DNA of 64,000 nt from contig CM074187.1 of assembly GCA_037179385.1 (NCBI GenBank), positions 42,690,879 to 42,754,878 of the forward strand, in the 5' to 3' direction. The stretch's first letter is position 1; the number at the start of each line of letters is the position of its first letter. A program made the translations under genes and the position numbers. A model generated the notes under the pieces. That model saw only the letters and a program-made list of their open reading frames with translations. It had not been told where the DNA came from and searched no databases. Of this stretch, positions 12,066 to 22,859 are shown one piece after another. This DNA comes from Holothuria scabra. Lineage: Eukaryota > Echinodermata > Holothuroidea > Aspidochirotida > Holothuriidae.

Positions 12066-12147
12066 TTCGGTCTCGGTCTCGAATTCGACCGTTCGTCTCA
12101 GATTCGGTCTTGGTCTCAGTCTCGGTCTCTGATAGGCTGGTCTCGGC
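12066..12147. repeat. GGTCTC-type hexamer microsatellite
   Basis: About 80 bp made of imperfect repeats of the six bases ggtctc, separated by 'gaattcgacc', 'agattc' and similar interruptions. It is a simple-sequence repeat with no coding meaning. Confidence 0.85.
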
Positions 12148-14338
12148 CACAACACTGGTAGAAGGATCATGTGTTTTTTCCGCCCACGTACCTGACCCAT
12201 CCCTGCTCAGTGTATATATGAAGTGTGGACAGACAGACCAGACAGAGGGGAGTAATAACTGATAAATAAATGGGAGGAAGTCTTTAAACCCTCCTCTAAG
12301 TATCTGAATTGCACAGAGCGCCGCGAGCCCGAAAATTTTTCGTTATTTTGGTAGCCATTTGTGAGAGAACTTGGTCAAAATTAATGATTGGTCGGAAAAC
12401 CCCTTTAACCACCTCACCCTTTCTCTACAGAAATATAGCATAAATGCCTTTGGTGGAAAGCTGGAAATCGAGGAGGGGGCTGTTGCATGCTTTAGATATG
12501 TTTGAGATGCCACTGGTAGTTACGACATCGACGAAACTGAAGAGCGCCGAACGCGCCAAAATTTTATCAATGATCTGCGAAAATAGGACTCTATGGTGCT
12601 AATTTGAATGAGAAAAGTTTACGGCACGGCACTTGATCTTCTTGGAAAAGTCGACAAGGGCCAAGTTTCAGTGAAAAAATATGCTAGACCGAGTATGATG
12701 AAATTCCAACTGGAATTCCAGACTTGTTCACTATCGTCGCTCTGACGATTTTTCGGGGGGGGGGGGGGGTGAGACCCACACACACACCGGTCGCGACGGC
12801 CCTGCTTCTGCGATTATTGTAAGTCATCAAAAACCTTCTCACTGGATCACAGATCCACAAGACTGAGAAAAAAAAAACGTTTGTATTGAAATTTGTGGGG
12901 ATGCATTAACGACGTTTTGTCGCCAACAATGCACGCAAAAGCCTTGGCAAATAATGACGGCATCTCGTTTTCTATTTTGAAATGTTACGTGTTGCATTAG
13001 TTCTATTGAAAACAAAAGCTGAAATCACGACTGTTTCGCTTCTAGTTTTAAGACTGGGAAATGCCATTTACGGTCGTGTATCAGCGTTCTGATTTTTCAA
13101 AACTTTCGGCACGCTCCGGGCCAGCGAATGGTGACGCTCTATGAGGTTTTCTCCCTTTCAGCTTAACTCTAAAAAAATTCAGCTACTAACTGACCACAAC
13201 CTACCTTTTGGGTCAATATCTTATCATTGTGTCGACAAACCGTCTTCATCATATATAGTAATGACAGGCTTTTCCTGCATGTTGCACTCATATAAGTGCA
13301 CTCGTGCAAGCATACATCTTGACTGTAGGCACATATTGTGTTGAAAGTAGTATTGGTCTTCACTGCACACTGCATACAGTGCCTTATATAGAACATGCTT
13401 TGTTGCTGGCCCACCATGGCATTTAGGTGAGAAGGCAAAACCACGGATGCAGAGTTTCCATCAGGACTGCTAATCCCCTTTCCTTGAGCTAATGTGGTAC
13501 AATGCGGTGGGGGCTTAAGGGTAGTTTCATACATGCCCGCTTATAGTACACCTGACAGTCTCACGGGCCTTATAACACTTGAAACTAATTTACCTCGGAG
13601 TATTATCAGGAATAGCAGAGGAATATTGGGTTCGATAATTGCGAATTTTGATGATATTTAAAACAATGGCAACCAAATTATGTAACAAACTATGCATATT
13701 TCGACCAATATTTTGTCTTTTTGTCAAAATTATGAATAATTGTCATAATAAGCATGAAAATCACGTCTTTTTCCAGAACAACTCAAAATAGCGACTTACT
13801 GCTTACATGCTACTTACAGTTTCATTCTTCAAAATTTTCCATACGCTCCGCGCTTACTGGCGGTGGCTCTCTTCTTTCCTTCCGGTCGATATTACGTTTC
13901 GGCAGGAAAATGTTCTTTTTTCTAAATGTCCCCACGACTCTCTGGCGAAGAGCCAAGGGGCGAAAACCAAACGATTACTCCCGTTTGGGAGTTCTGCTCC
14001 CTTAAGGAGCTTAACGTCCCAAATGGACAAGTACGCCCTCCAAAGGGCAAACACTGAGTGGTCCTGCTCTAGACTGGCTGAATAGAACAAAAGCCACAAC
14101 CTGGCAAAGAGCCGTTAGGAGAATATTTTGACGAAAACTTGAAGAAAATGCTCTCTTGCCCCGCAAATTGAAATGCTTGCGGTGTGCTTATGTAGCTAGC
14201 TAGATGTACATACGACACTCAGTGGTTGGACTATTGTTTTGTTTTGACCAACCACTGTGTTGTTATCTTCACCGCAACTTGCTGGCGTACAGAATGAGCA
14301 GTAGACATAACATACATAGGCAGTAGCTTATTATGTAT
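12148..14338. other. Repeat-rich non-coding DNA
   Basis: It has a G15 tract near 12755 and a GC word 'gagcgccgaacgcgcc' near 12541, related to one near 1329. A reverse-orientation relative of the 6030-6345 repeat lies at about 13020-13075. The segment at 13080-13145 ('ttttcaaaactttcggcacgctcc') resembles 13826-13870 ('cttcaaaattttccatacgctcc'), a second diverged pair about 745 bp apart. Frames at 13169-13534 (minus) and 13754-14099 (both strands) show no known domain. Confidence 0.5.
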
Positions 14339-14339
14339 G

Positions 14340-14620
14340 TTGCAAGGTGTATGCACACAGTCTGTTGCGTCGCCGCTGCGTCGTTTACAACTTGCGCTGC
14401 ACTGTTGACCGGTGTAACTTAACCCAGCAGCTAGTACATAGGCCTAGTGTTCAAACGCTAGCGCATGCAGTATGCAGTCGACAGTCGAGTCGAGAAGCTA
14501 GCCCAAGCCAAAAATAAACACTGTGTGTAACCTGTCTATCGTTGTCCCAGAACATCTCAAGTTCAGTGAACTGAAAGAGTTTGGTCTGCTGAATTATAAA
14601 AGGTACGTGTTACGCATAGT
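14340..14620 (+). promoter_or_regulatory. CpG-containing stretch, possible distal promoter (speculative)
   Basis: CpG dinucleotides cluster at 14366-14400 and again to about 14500, in a window where they are otherwise scarce. A TATAAAAG word lies at 14595-14602 and is itself followed by a donor-like GTACGT. It lies 8 kb upstream of the first coding exon of RNF180, whose 5' UTR exon is not identified. Whether transcription starts here cannot be told from sequence alone. Confidence 0.2.
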
Positions 14621-14682
14621 CCTACTCTTAGGCCAAGATTCTAGTCTTCGCACGACACAACAATGGAAGGGAAACCTCCCTG

Positions 14683-14885
14683 GTAGGCTAGGCCTAACGT
14701 CAGGTAACATTGACCAGGCCTAGCCTAGGCTAGGCTAGATCAGTGTAACTTCACACGACAAACATCCCGCGCTACGACTACGAGGCTTGGTATTCCAGGC
14801 TACGAAACCAAGCCTAGGCTAGGCAAGGATAAACATTAGGCATAGCCTAGGCAAGCCTTAATTAGGCCTAACTTTACCCTAGCCA
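14683..14885. repeat. CTAGG/CCTAG low-complexity block
   Basis: A run of interleaved 'taggc', 'cctagg' and 'gcctagcctaggctagg' words, partly palindromic, spread over about 200 bp. This is low-complexity sequence with no coding potential. Confidence 0.75.
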
Positions 14886-16355
14886 ATAATGTAGCATTTG
14901 TCACTGAACGTGACCGTATAATCCCCGCAGTACTGTTAGTCACTCCTTAGACCTTACTACGGTTACTGGCCTATATCATACATGTACAAAGGTACACCGT
15001 ACAGTAACGACAACTGAGCTCAAATTACGATGGTATGATTCATAGAACGGATTTGAGTTAACATAATGATTTTGATCATTCTTAGAATACTACTTATACC
15101 TTTTTGGAATTTTTAGTACCACCGAATTCATGGCAAAATGGCCATCCTTCTCAGTAACATCAACATCTTGATCGTCTGTTGCCATGTTGCATGATGGGAT
15201 GGACTTCTGCTCAACAAGCTACCGAAAACCAATAAGTAAGTGTGGCTAGTCAATACTTTGCACTTCATATAGTAAGCTCTCTGTACAGTACGAAATTCTA
15301 AAGTTACTGCATAGGCTTCCCCATTTTAAATACTTTCTGACAAAATGCGGTAGGCCTAGTGCCATTCTGCGCTCATAATGACCAGTATGTGTTGTGACTT
15401 ATACTGCTCAAGTTATGAGAATTTTACCCTGTGTGGCTCATGTACCAACCTCTGACCTGATATAAGATCACATGACAAACACTTCTTCGACTGAAAAATT
15501 ACTGTTCTTGCATTGGGTAATGTTACTTGTAGAATTATCCAGCCAGAATTACCCTTATAGAGGTCTTATTTTGGTAACAGACTTGTGTGTAAGGTGAACG
15601 TTATGTCAAAGATCATCTGTGAAAAGTTTGGTGAGAAAAGGTAACTTTTTTGGAGACGTACGTGGGGAATGCCTTCTCACATGTGAGTAGGCAAATGAGC
15701 TGTGTTTTTTTGTATACCGGACAAGGGCCAAGAAATGAAGTTTATACTGTAGAATAGGAACGTAATGCTGGGTCCTTTTCAAGAACTAAGTAGTATGGGA
15801 CTATCAAAATGCAGCAGTCAAATTTAGAGATGGACAAAAAAAAATAAGTCGCCTTTGCCTAGACTTGGTCACCTACCTGCTCCCCCTTTCAATGTTGGCT
15901 AAAATTTGTAGGGTGCAATATTGAAAGGGATTCCAGGTTGAAATTGCAGGGATTAGGCTTTAATGGTAGGCTCTTAGTGCATTTTGTCAGGGGTCTTTTA
16001 GTTTCTGTCCTTGGTAGTGTCCACCTGTTACTTTCCACCTGTACAAATCTTGGAGTGGAAAGTAATGTTTGAACTTAGGCCTACGTGTGTTAAAAATAAC
16101 TTTTAATTTCAAATCCAAGTACAGGACAACAATGAAACTTGTGGATAGGCCTAAAACTTTTTCAGCATCCTCATCAAAAAAGAATGAGTTATATGACCTT
16201 TTGTAAACTTCAAGTACAGTATAGTCACGGACTTATTATTTTTTATGTATAAGTAGTCTATGTGTCTATAGGCCTTGTTAGGCTTATGCTGAATGTGTGA
16301 ACAATTGTTTACAGTACTGAATACTGTATACCTGTACGTAAGTACGTATTAGTAT
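14886..16355. other. No gene recognised
   Basis: AT-rich non-coding DNA with frequent TACAGTA/TACTGTA words. I see no coherent coding segment or structured RNA. Confidence 0.5.
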
Positions 16356-16670
16356 ACTTGAAGGGCCAATTTTCTCACCCCAAACTACACTTCCTGTAGG
16401 GGGGTACAGAAAATCTCCATTGGCCCAGCCTTTTGATTGACTGTTAATTCAAACAATGCAGATTTCCAAAGTTTATATGACACAGCATGAACTGTACTGA
16501 GAGTGTTTTGGTTATACACATAGAGCTTTTCTATACTTGCCCTGAAGCAATAAAGGGAGCCCTGAAGCAATAAACGGATAAGGATGAATTTCAGACCGTT
16601 GTGGAAGGGGCTTAAGTGAGAAGGTTAGGAGAATTGGTACTGTTTGGGTGAGAGAACTGGGCCTTTAAGT
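16356..16670. mobile_element. 315-bp MITE with ~25-bp inverted ends
   Basis: The left end acttgaagggccaattttct (16356-16375), continuing into cacccc, is the imperfect reverse complement of the right end (16646-16670: gggtgagagaactgggcctt, then taagt). There is no coding potential, so it is a miniature inverted-repeat element. The ends include TTGA on the left and TTAA on the right, next to GGG/CCC-type termini, which would fit a piggyBac-type TTAA target. A diverged relative is at 27768-28030 and a fragment in reverse at about 20735-20795. Confidence 0.8.
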
Positions 16671-16858
16671 CTGCAGTGAAAAAGTTGCTTGAAAAGACGT
16701 CAGCATGGCAGTAACAGTTGTCCCATAGAAGAGTAAAAAACATTGATGGAGTTTGAAACTTTAAGAAAAACTTGATGGCATCTTCATTTGACTAAAGTAC
16801 CACTGATATCACATCCCACTCCATTACTTTCTTCCCCCAAAAACAAACAACAAAAACA

Positions 16859-16905
16859 CTAACCCTAACCCTGAATTACTGTGGGTATGTAACCCTAACC
16901 CTGTA
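16859..16905. repeat. Telomere-like CCCTAA words
   Basis: Two short runs of taaccctaaccct, 20-25 bp apart, sit inside AT-rich DNA. Inverted counterparts (agggttagggtta and gggttagg) lie at 17799-17840, about 900 bp away. The runs are too short for a telomere and probably belong to a dispersed inverted repeat. Confidence 0.7.
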
Positions 16906-17920
16906 AGTTATAACTGGGTACTACGGAAACCCAATTAGAGCCTTTCATTTGCTTTGTCCAGGATTCTCAGTCAGATTGCATAGTTTGTCACTCACGTTGC
17001 AGATCATCTTCCATGCACATTTTCAACTGTTTTACAGATTCTACAATGAATTGGCACACAACAATTCATTTTGGTTCAAAGACCAATGTGTAGGGGGCAG
17101 GTAAAAAACAGAGATTTACAATACCCTGCTACTAAAAAACATCACGGCATAGCCGGCTGTGCTCTCGCATCCAAATGATAAATTGTTTCTTCATGGTGGG
17201 GCTGGTGTAGCCAAGTAGCCACTACAGAACATTGGTTGCCAGGGTGCATTCCATGTAAAGCCCACACCGAAGGTTTGCCAAGGATTTTATGATCGTACGC
17301 CAGGATTTTCTGTGCACATATATTGCGACGAAGCAGTTTGCACGCACCACTGAACTATATGCAGGAAGGCACATTTCACAACAATGTTGTGAAGCCAATT
17401 GAAGGTCACGCGATGTAGGTTACGTAGTTAACTTAAAGTCTTTTTACTTAGCCTGATCAACCGATTATGTTGACACACTCATCTCCTGTTGTCTATGTAC
17501 TGCACACAGTACAGTAATATAACACTAGCAGGCAAATATGGTGTTGGTATGTTTTTGTTACAGTGCAGTACTGTAAAGGCATAGCTATACAACGTTTATG
17601 GTGGCGGTAATGTTGTAAGGGACAATTTGTAGGTGACACATGTAATCTTTAGCGAGAAAAGCTCAAAATTGAGGCTGGTATAGCTACTATATGATGATCA
17701 ATGTATCCAAAGTCAACAGAGCCAGTAGAATGAACAGTCATCTCAAAATTATTTGTGACTTGCTTTTATTGGGTGTATGTACTCAATTACAGGACCAGGG
17801 TTAGGGTTATGTACCCCTGGTAATTATGGGTTAGGAATAGGGGTCCTACTACAGCCAGCACGGATGCACAAGTATGCCAATTATGGGTATCGAATCCCAA
17901 TTAGTACTGATCTGATGGTG
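16906..17920. other. Non-coding, bounded by inverted telomere-like words
   Basis: Between the CCCTAA words at 16859-16905 and the TTAGGG words at 17799-17840 I see no coding region. The two edges also share 'gggtactacggaaacccaat' and 'gggtatcgaatcccaatta' type words, so this may be a decayed palindromic element. The open frame at 17777-17965 is an accident of the repeat. Confidence 0.4.
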
Positions 17921-19438
17921 CAGGACTGGTCATATGATGCGGGGGATTGCCCGTGCCCTCCTTAGCGCCCGCCTTAGAAGCAAAAATTCTTCCCAATGTG
18001 GGCATCAAAATGCCTGCCTTGAATTGTGCATCGGGCAATAAATAGCCCGCCTTGAGAAATATGATCGCCTGTGTAAAAATACAATGCCAAAAACATCAGA
18101 ATACATGATCACATGTGTGTTAAAAGACCACCCGAAAAAATTTTTCTCCATAATATTTGGGTACATACCTACACACAGCCGGTGGTACAAACTGACGATA
18201 TCACGTTGACCTAATGTTATGTGCACTGCTGCAATACAAGTACAGGTATGTGTATGTAGTGTACAGTGGAATTCCCCTGGCTAAACTACGAAAAAAAAAT
18301 TGCGTGCGGCATACGTATGGCTTTTACGTACGTAAAGCATACCACACGTGTTCTCAGCATATACCGTACATGTTGTATACACTATACAGTATAGAGAACC
18401 TTATGTGCATGTACGTACTGCTGAAAATGCGACAGTTGCGGTATAGATAATGATAAGAACCTTACTCGCTTATACAGCGCTGATCGTTCATTGGTTACGA
18501 TACTTCCAGTTTGAGTTTTTGTTTTTTGTTTATATGTGCCGTTTCAATGCACTGAAAAAGCTCACCCAATACTTGATGGAATCATACAACCTACAGTATT
18601 ACGCTCCTTCTTACCTCCGCTCTCTTTGGTTAGCTCTTTTGTTTGAACCTTTGTGATTGTGAATGTTGAGCATGCTGCTCTTTTGTACGCAGACTTGGAA
18701 ATCCCCATTGAGTTACTGTTACTGCATGTGGCGAAATTTAAACACTAAAACTTGAGATTTGTGGCGGGAATCAGAGAAATTTGGCTTGTCTAAAGGGACA
18801 ATGGACTTGTATACCCAATTGCCTATACATAGCGCATTAGGGTGCATGCACTCTGCCATAGCTGTGTACGTTAACTGTTGAAAGGACAAAACAAGCAAGC
18901 ACTCAGTACACTTGTTTGCTACAAACTTCTAAACAGAAAAACATAGGGATGGCAGCAAATATTTTCACAGCAAGCATTGCTACAGTAGTACTGTTGACCA
19001 TGACTACTGTACCATGTGCACTTGTTGAAATAGACTAGGAACTGCGGGGCATGCTGCATAGCAGAGCTAGTTTGTGTACGTTCACTGCAATGAATATTTT
19101 GAATGTTTTATTTTCAACACAGTGCTCTGTATTTTATTCAAGCGTCAAGCGTGTAGTATGTGTACTTTTAGCTCTTTACTATTAAAATGATGAAATGCTT
19201 GTTATGGGTTGCCACTTTTGGAGACGGCCTTCATTTGTGCTGATACCGATATCTTACCCATAACGCCATTATCTGCCAATACCAATAATATTTACTTGTT
19301 ATCTGCTCAACACTACTATTAACAAAACTGCCCACCTAAAATCTTGGGTTTGCAACTAATTGCCCGCCTTGAAGCATGGAACCTTACTTTAGGCGGGCAG
19401 TTACTTGCCCTCCTGAAAAATTTTCATGACCAGCCCTG
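17921..19438. mobile_element. 1.5-kb non-autonomous hAT-like transposon
   Basis: The left end reads caggactggtcat and the right end atgaccagccctg, which are inverted repeats with one mismatch. Further inside, 'gcccgcctt' boxes (near 17967 and 18043) face 'aggcgggca' (near 19391). The flanks are tgatggtg on the left (17913-17920) and tgacagtg on the right (19439-19446), six of eight matching with both differences transitions. That fits an aged 8-bp target duplication. CAGGG-type ends plus an 8-bp duplication are characteristic of the hAT superfamily. The frames inside (18214-18656) show no transposase motif. Confidence 0.75.
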
Positions 19439-19559
19439 TGACAGTGTAGCCATTAAATTTTCAGGGTAGTTTTTGTGTGACAGGGTATTCGAAAACCCAC
19501 TTCCAAAATCATCACAGCACAAGTGAAATCCTGAGGCCTAAGATGCACTCAAAAATGAC

Positions 19560-20255
19560 AAATGCAGGCAAGGAATCTACAGTATCGGATGGTGATGTTG
19601 TGTGTGTATGACACTTTGACTTGTAAACACAATACCCCAAGAAGAATTAATGTTACTAATCTCATATCTGGTGTGTAGATTGGCCATATTGAGTAGGTCC
19701 CTATTGTTTTTGGTGGAGGTAACAACTACAAGTTATTTGGGGTCATGAGAGGTCAAAGGTTCAAAACCTTGTAATTTACTCGATATCTCAAGAAAGAAAC
19801 ATGTGACTGTGCTCATATTTGGTGTGTGAGTTGGGGCTATTGAGTACTGTAGATGATTCCTGTTGATTTTTGTGTCCAGAGGTCATGGGTATTTGGGATC
19901 ACAAGAGGTTAAATGGCACATTCCTTAGAAATTGCTTGTAAAAACAGTACTCAAGAAGGGTAAGTGTTAATAATTTCATACTTGGTGCGTGGATTGGCCA
20001 TATTGAGTAGATAGTCCCTATTGCTTTTGGGTGAGGTCAAAAGTCATTTGGGGTCACGAGAAGTCAGATGGTTCGTTTCTTAGAAATTGCTTGTAAACAC
20101 AGCATCTCAAGAAGGGTATGTGTGACTTATCTCATACTTGATGTGTGGATTGGCCATATTGAGTAGATAATCCCTATTGCTTTTGGTTGAGGTCAAATGT
20201 CATTTGGGGTCATGGGAGGCCAAAAGGTTAAAACCTTGTAAACACGAAATCTGGA
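19560..20255 (+). repeat. GGTCA-repeat block 1, ~150-bp units
   Basis: It begins with 'gcaggcaaggaatct' and a GT-rich stretch, then repeats a unit containing 'atctcaagaa', 'ttggccatattgagtag', 'cctattg-ttttgg', 'gaggtcaa' and 'ggggtca-gag'. The unit start recurs near 19785, 19940 and 20105. The same order is found in all later blocks, so this is one dispersed family. Here the nuclear-receptor-like word is degraded. No protein is encoded. Confidence 0.9.
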
Positions 20256-22626
20256 TGTAAATCCATAACAATCACACTTACAGTACTTACTGTATGTGTT
20301 TCAAGCTGGTGGTGATGTCATGGATTCACTTTGATGTCCAATGGTTTGTTTTTCTTCAAAATTTAACACCAATTTTACTTTGATTGAGAGATGTTAAAAT
20401 GAATTGCAACCTGGTTGCTTATCCAAAAATAGTGATGTGGTGTGTTGATACTAGTGATTAGGAAGAATACAGATTAAACTTACAAAATCGGACCCTTAAA
20501 ACATACTTCTGTCATGCCATACTGTGCAGCATACGGCATGTCTCTCCTTGAACATCAAATATTTGCATTGAACTGATGTTTATATCCATGATTAAGTATA
20601 ATTCAGAAATTGCTTTGTGAAATTTTCAAGTTTTGATGGATTTTTTATGAACTTGTAGCTATTTTCTAAGTCAATAATGCTGCTTACATGTAAAACCCTA
20701 CTTTGTCATTTTCATGTCACCAGATCCTATTAATCTCACCTGAAACAGTTCCAATTCTCCTAACCTACGAACTTAAACCTCTCCCACAAAAAAAAAAAAA
20801 AAATCATCTAAACACAATCTGAGTTAATTGCTTCAAGGTGAGTATAGGCCTACAAGATCTTGATGTATAAACAAAGCATTCTACCGTAATGCTGTCTAAT
20901 ATGAGCTAAGGTACTCAGCATTTTTTAACGCACTGTCAATCTACAGGTAAGAGCTGTGCCAATTGAAGATTTCTGTAGACTACAGGCAGTACTAAAAAAT
21001 TGTACTTACAGGGGGTTAACTACCTTGCAGGGAAGGTTTCATGTTTTGACTGGATTAAGGTTTTCCGCTCAACCTGACCTAACTGGTAGCAGCTGTTGTC
21101 TGGGATCATCCCCAGATTGTAAGGAATTACCTAGCGCTGGTACACAGTCAGTCTGATCACCACCTTATTGATTTAATAAACCTCAATCCTTTGAACAATC
21201 AGTTGTGGGAACTAATGTTAAAAATGTTTTGAATTCTTGTTGTTAACCCTGTGACTCTGAATGGTGGTAACATAAATCTGTGCAGGTATTTGAACACACT
21301 CCACACTGAAATACAGTACTTCACAAACAGTCAAGCCATTTAAAACTATGAGAATCATCTGTAACTTTGTCAACCCAATCTCAAATTTTTTTCAAGGGTT
21401 TGCAGTTTTGCAAAAGATGCACACTTTGTGAAGGTATATTTCAAAATTGAAAGAATGGGCAATTTCCACACTTGGCATGTGGATCCATCATATGAAGAGA
21501 AAAGCCAATTTGATTTTGGTGGAATCCAAATATTGCCAAACTGATTACTGTAGGTTCCCAAGTCTGCTATATTAGGGCATTATTGTTAATTTACCAAATC
21601 CTTGAAAAACCCTTCAAAATCATCAATCCAATCCCTAATGTAGTTTTTTGAGACCCCTGCATCATTAACACTCACTGTCTGTTTGTCATGATTTGTGACC
21701 ATAGTAAAGCTAACTAAATTTGTCAAAATGTCAGTTTTGTAGTGTGTTCAGAGTCATTCTAATTCCTGATTTCTGATTGGACATCCACCTGGGTTTGTCT
21801 GCCTCTATTAGGCATCAAATCCTGCCCCTGCCCCTCTTCAAACAAAGGACATGCTAAGTCATAATCCACCCACGACATTCCACTATGGATGGATGTGTCA
21901 GTATTGAAGCAGAGTTCATTAAAATTTGAATAGTATTTTTTTACAACAGTTGAACATTTACAGTGTACAGTACTACTTAGGTGTGAATGATTCTTTCATC
22001 CTAGCTTAGTATATGTCTATATTGCACACCTCTTAGGGGTGTCATACAAAAATTGTTCTTCCTTATGGAATGTGTGAGAGAGGGGGGAGGGGAGTAATTC
22101 CATGAGAAGTACAGTACCTACCATACAAGATCAGTGGCCCTGCCACCCGTTGAGATTGGGATCGGGAAACAACAATTTAAGCCTTAAATTTGCATAAACA
22201 GTGTGCTTCTACGCAGTGTTTACGTTAAGCTGCTATGACGCGATTTTGACTCAATGGCTTGTCAATTTGACGCACTGATGTCTGTGGGAAAAAAAATGGC
22301 TTTAATTTTTTCACACATTTGATGTGTGTACAGTTCCACAAAACTGAAATTGCCAATGAGTCAATTTTTTTTTCATACTAAGTGTATTGAACCAATTTAT
22401 TATTTCACAGAGGAAATAGTGCTTCCACGTTTTCAGAGACATTTTGGACAAATGGAATTTCCTCCTTTATCAAAGTATTTAAGTGTATTGGCCTGTAGAT
22501 TACTGTACTGTAACTGCTTTCATATCATTTCATGTTACTGATGTTGTACTGTGTGGGAATTTTTCTGTTCAGATTTTGAAGATGTACATATTCAAATGTA
22601 AAAAGGACTTACAATTTTAGTTTGGA
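20256..22626. other. Upstream/5' flanking DNA of RNF180, no gene recognised
   Basis: AT-rich DNA with a reverse copy of a MITE fragment at about 20735-20790 ending at an A17 tract (20788-20804). Frames at 20956-21156, 21370-21561 and 22326-22541 have no domain or homology I recognise. A 5' UTR exon of RNF180 could lie here or further upstream, but no reliable donor-bounded candidate stands out. Confidence 0.45.
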
Positions 22627-22643
22627 ATTTTTCCTTTCACCAG
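22627..22643 (+). promoter_or_regulatory. RNF180: Splice acceptor before the first coding exon
   Basis: A pyrimidine-rich stretch ending in 'ttcctttcaccag' (AG at 22642-22643) lies 21 bases before the ATG. It indicates that the first coding exon has an upstream non-coding exon and that 22644-22664 is 5' UTR. If transcription starts inside this region instead, the acceptor would be a chance match. Confidence 0.55.
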
Positions 22644-22664
22644 AGGAGGTGCTCCTTCCCAAGT

Positions 22665-22859
22665 ATGTCAGGTGCTAGCTACTGTCACTTAGGCAAGTCA
22701 TCTTTCAGATGCAGACGCTGTCGTCATAATCTTCTTCAAGAGGATGCAGCTGAGGTAGAAGCAGGATGCTCTCTTTGTCTGGAAAATGAAGCCCAGAGTC
22801 CAGTTTGGTACCTCCAAGAGGAGAACATGCCAGCATGGATACAACACTGCATAGAAGAG
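22665..22859 (+). CDS. RNF180: RNF180 coding exon 1 (residues 1-65)
   Basis: It encodes the first half of the Rines motif: [10 protein letters not shown] (CxxC at residues 16-19), a CSLCLEN stretch and the conserved [10 protein letters not shown] helix, matching the vertebrate CRKC and LPEWISC region. The donor GT follows at 22860 after the codon GAG, phase 0, so the next exon starts cleanly with Ala-Cys-Trp. The donor (gag|gtactg) is weaker than consensus. Confidence 0.93.

Noticed and set aside
13169..13534. 121-codon minus-strand frame
   Set aside because: Lies in repeat-derived DNA and has no domain. The Cys/His residues do not form a clear zinc-binding pattern.
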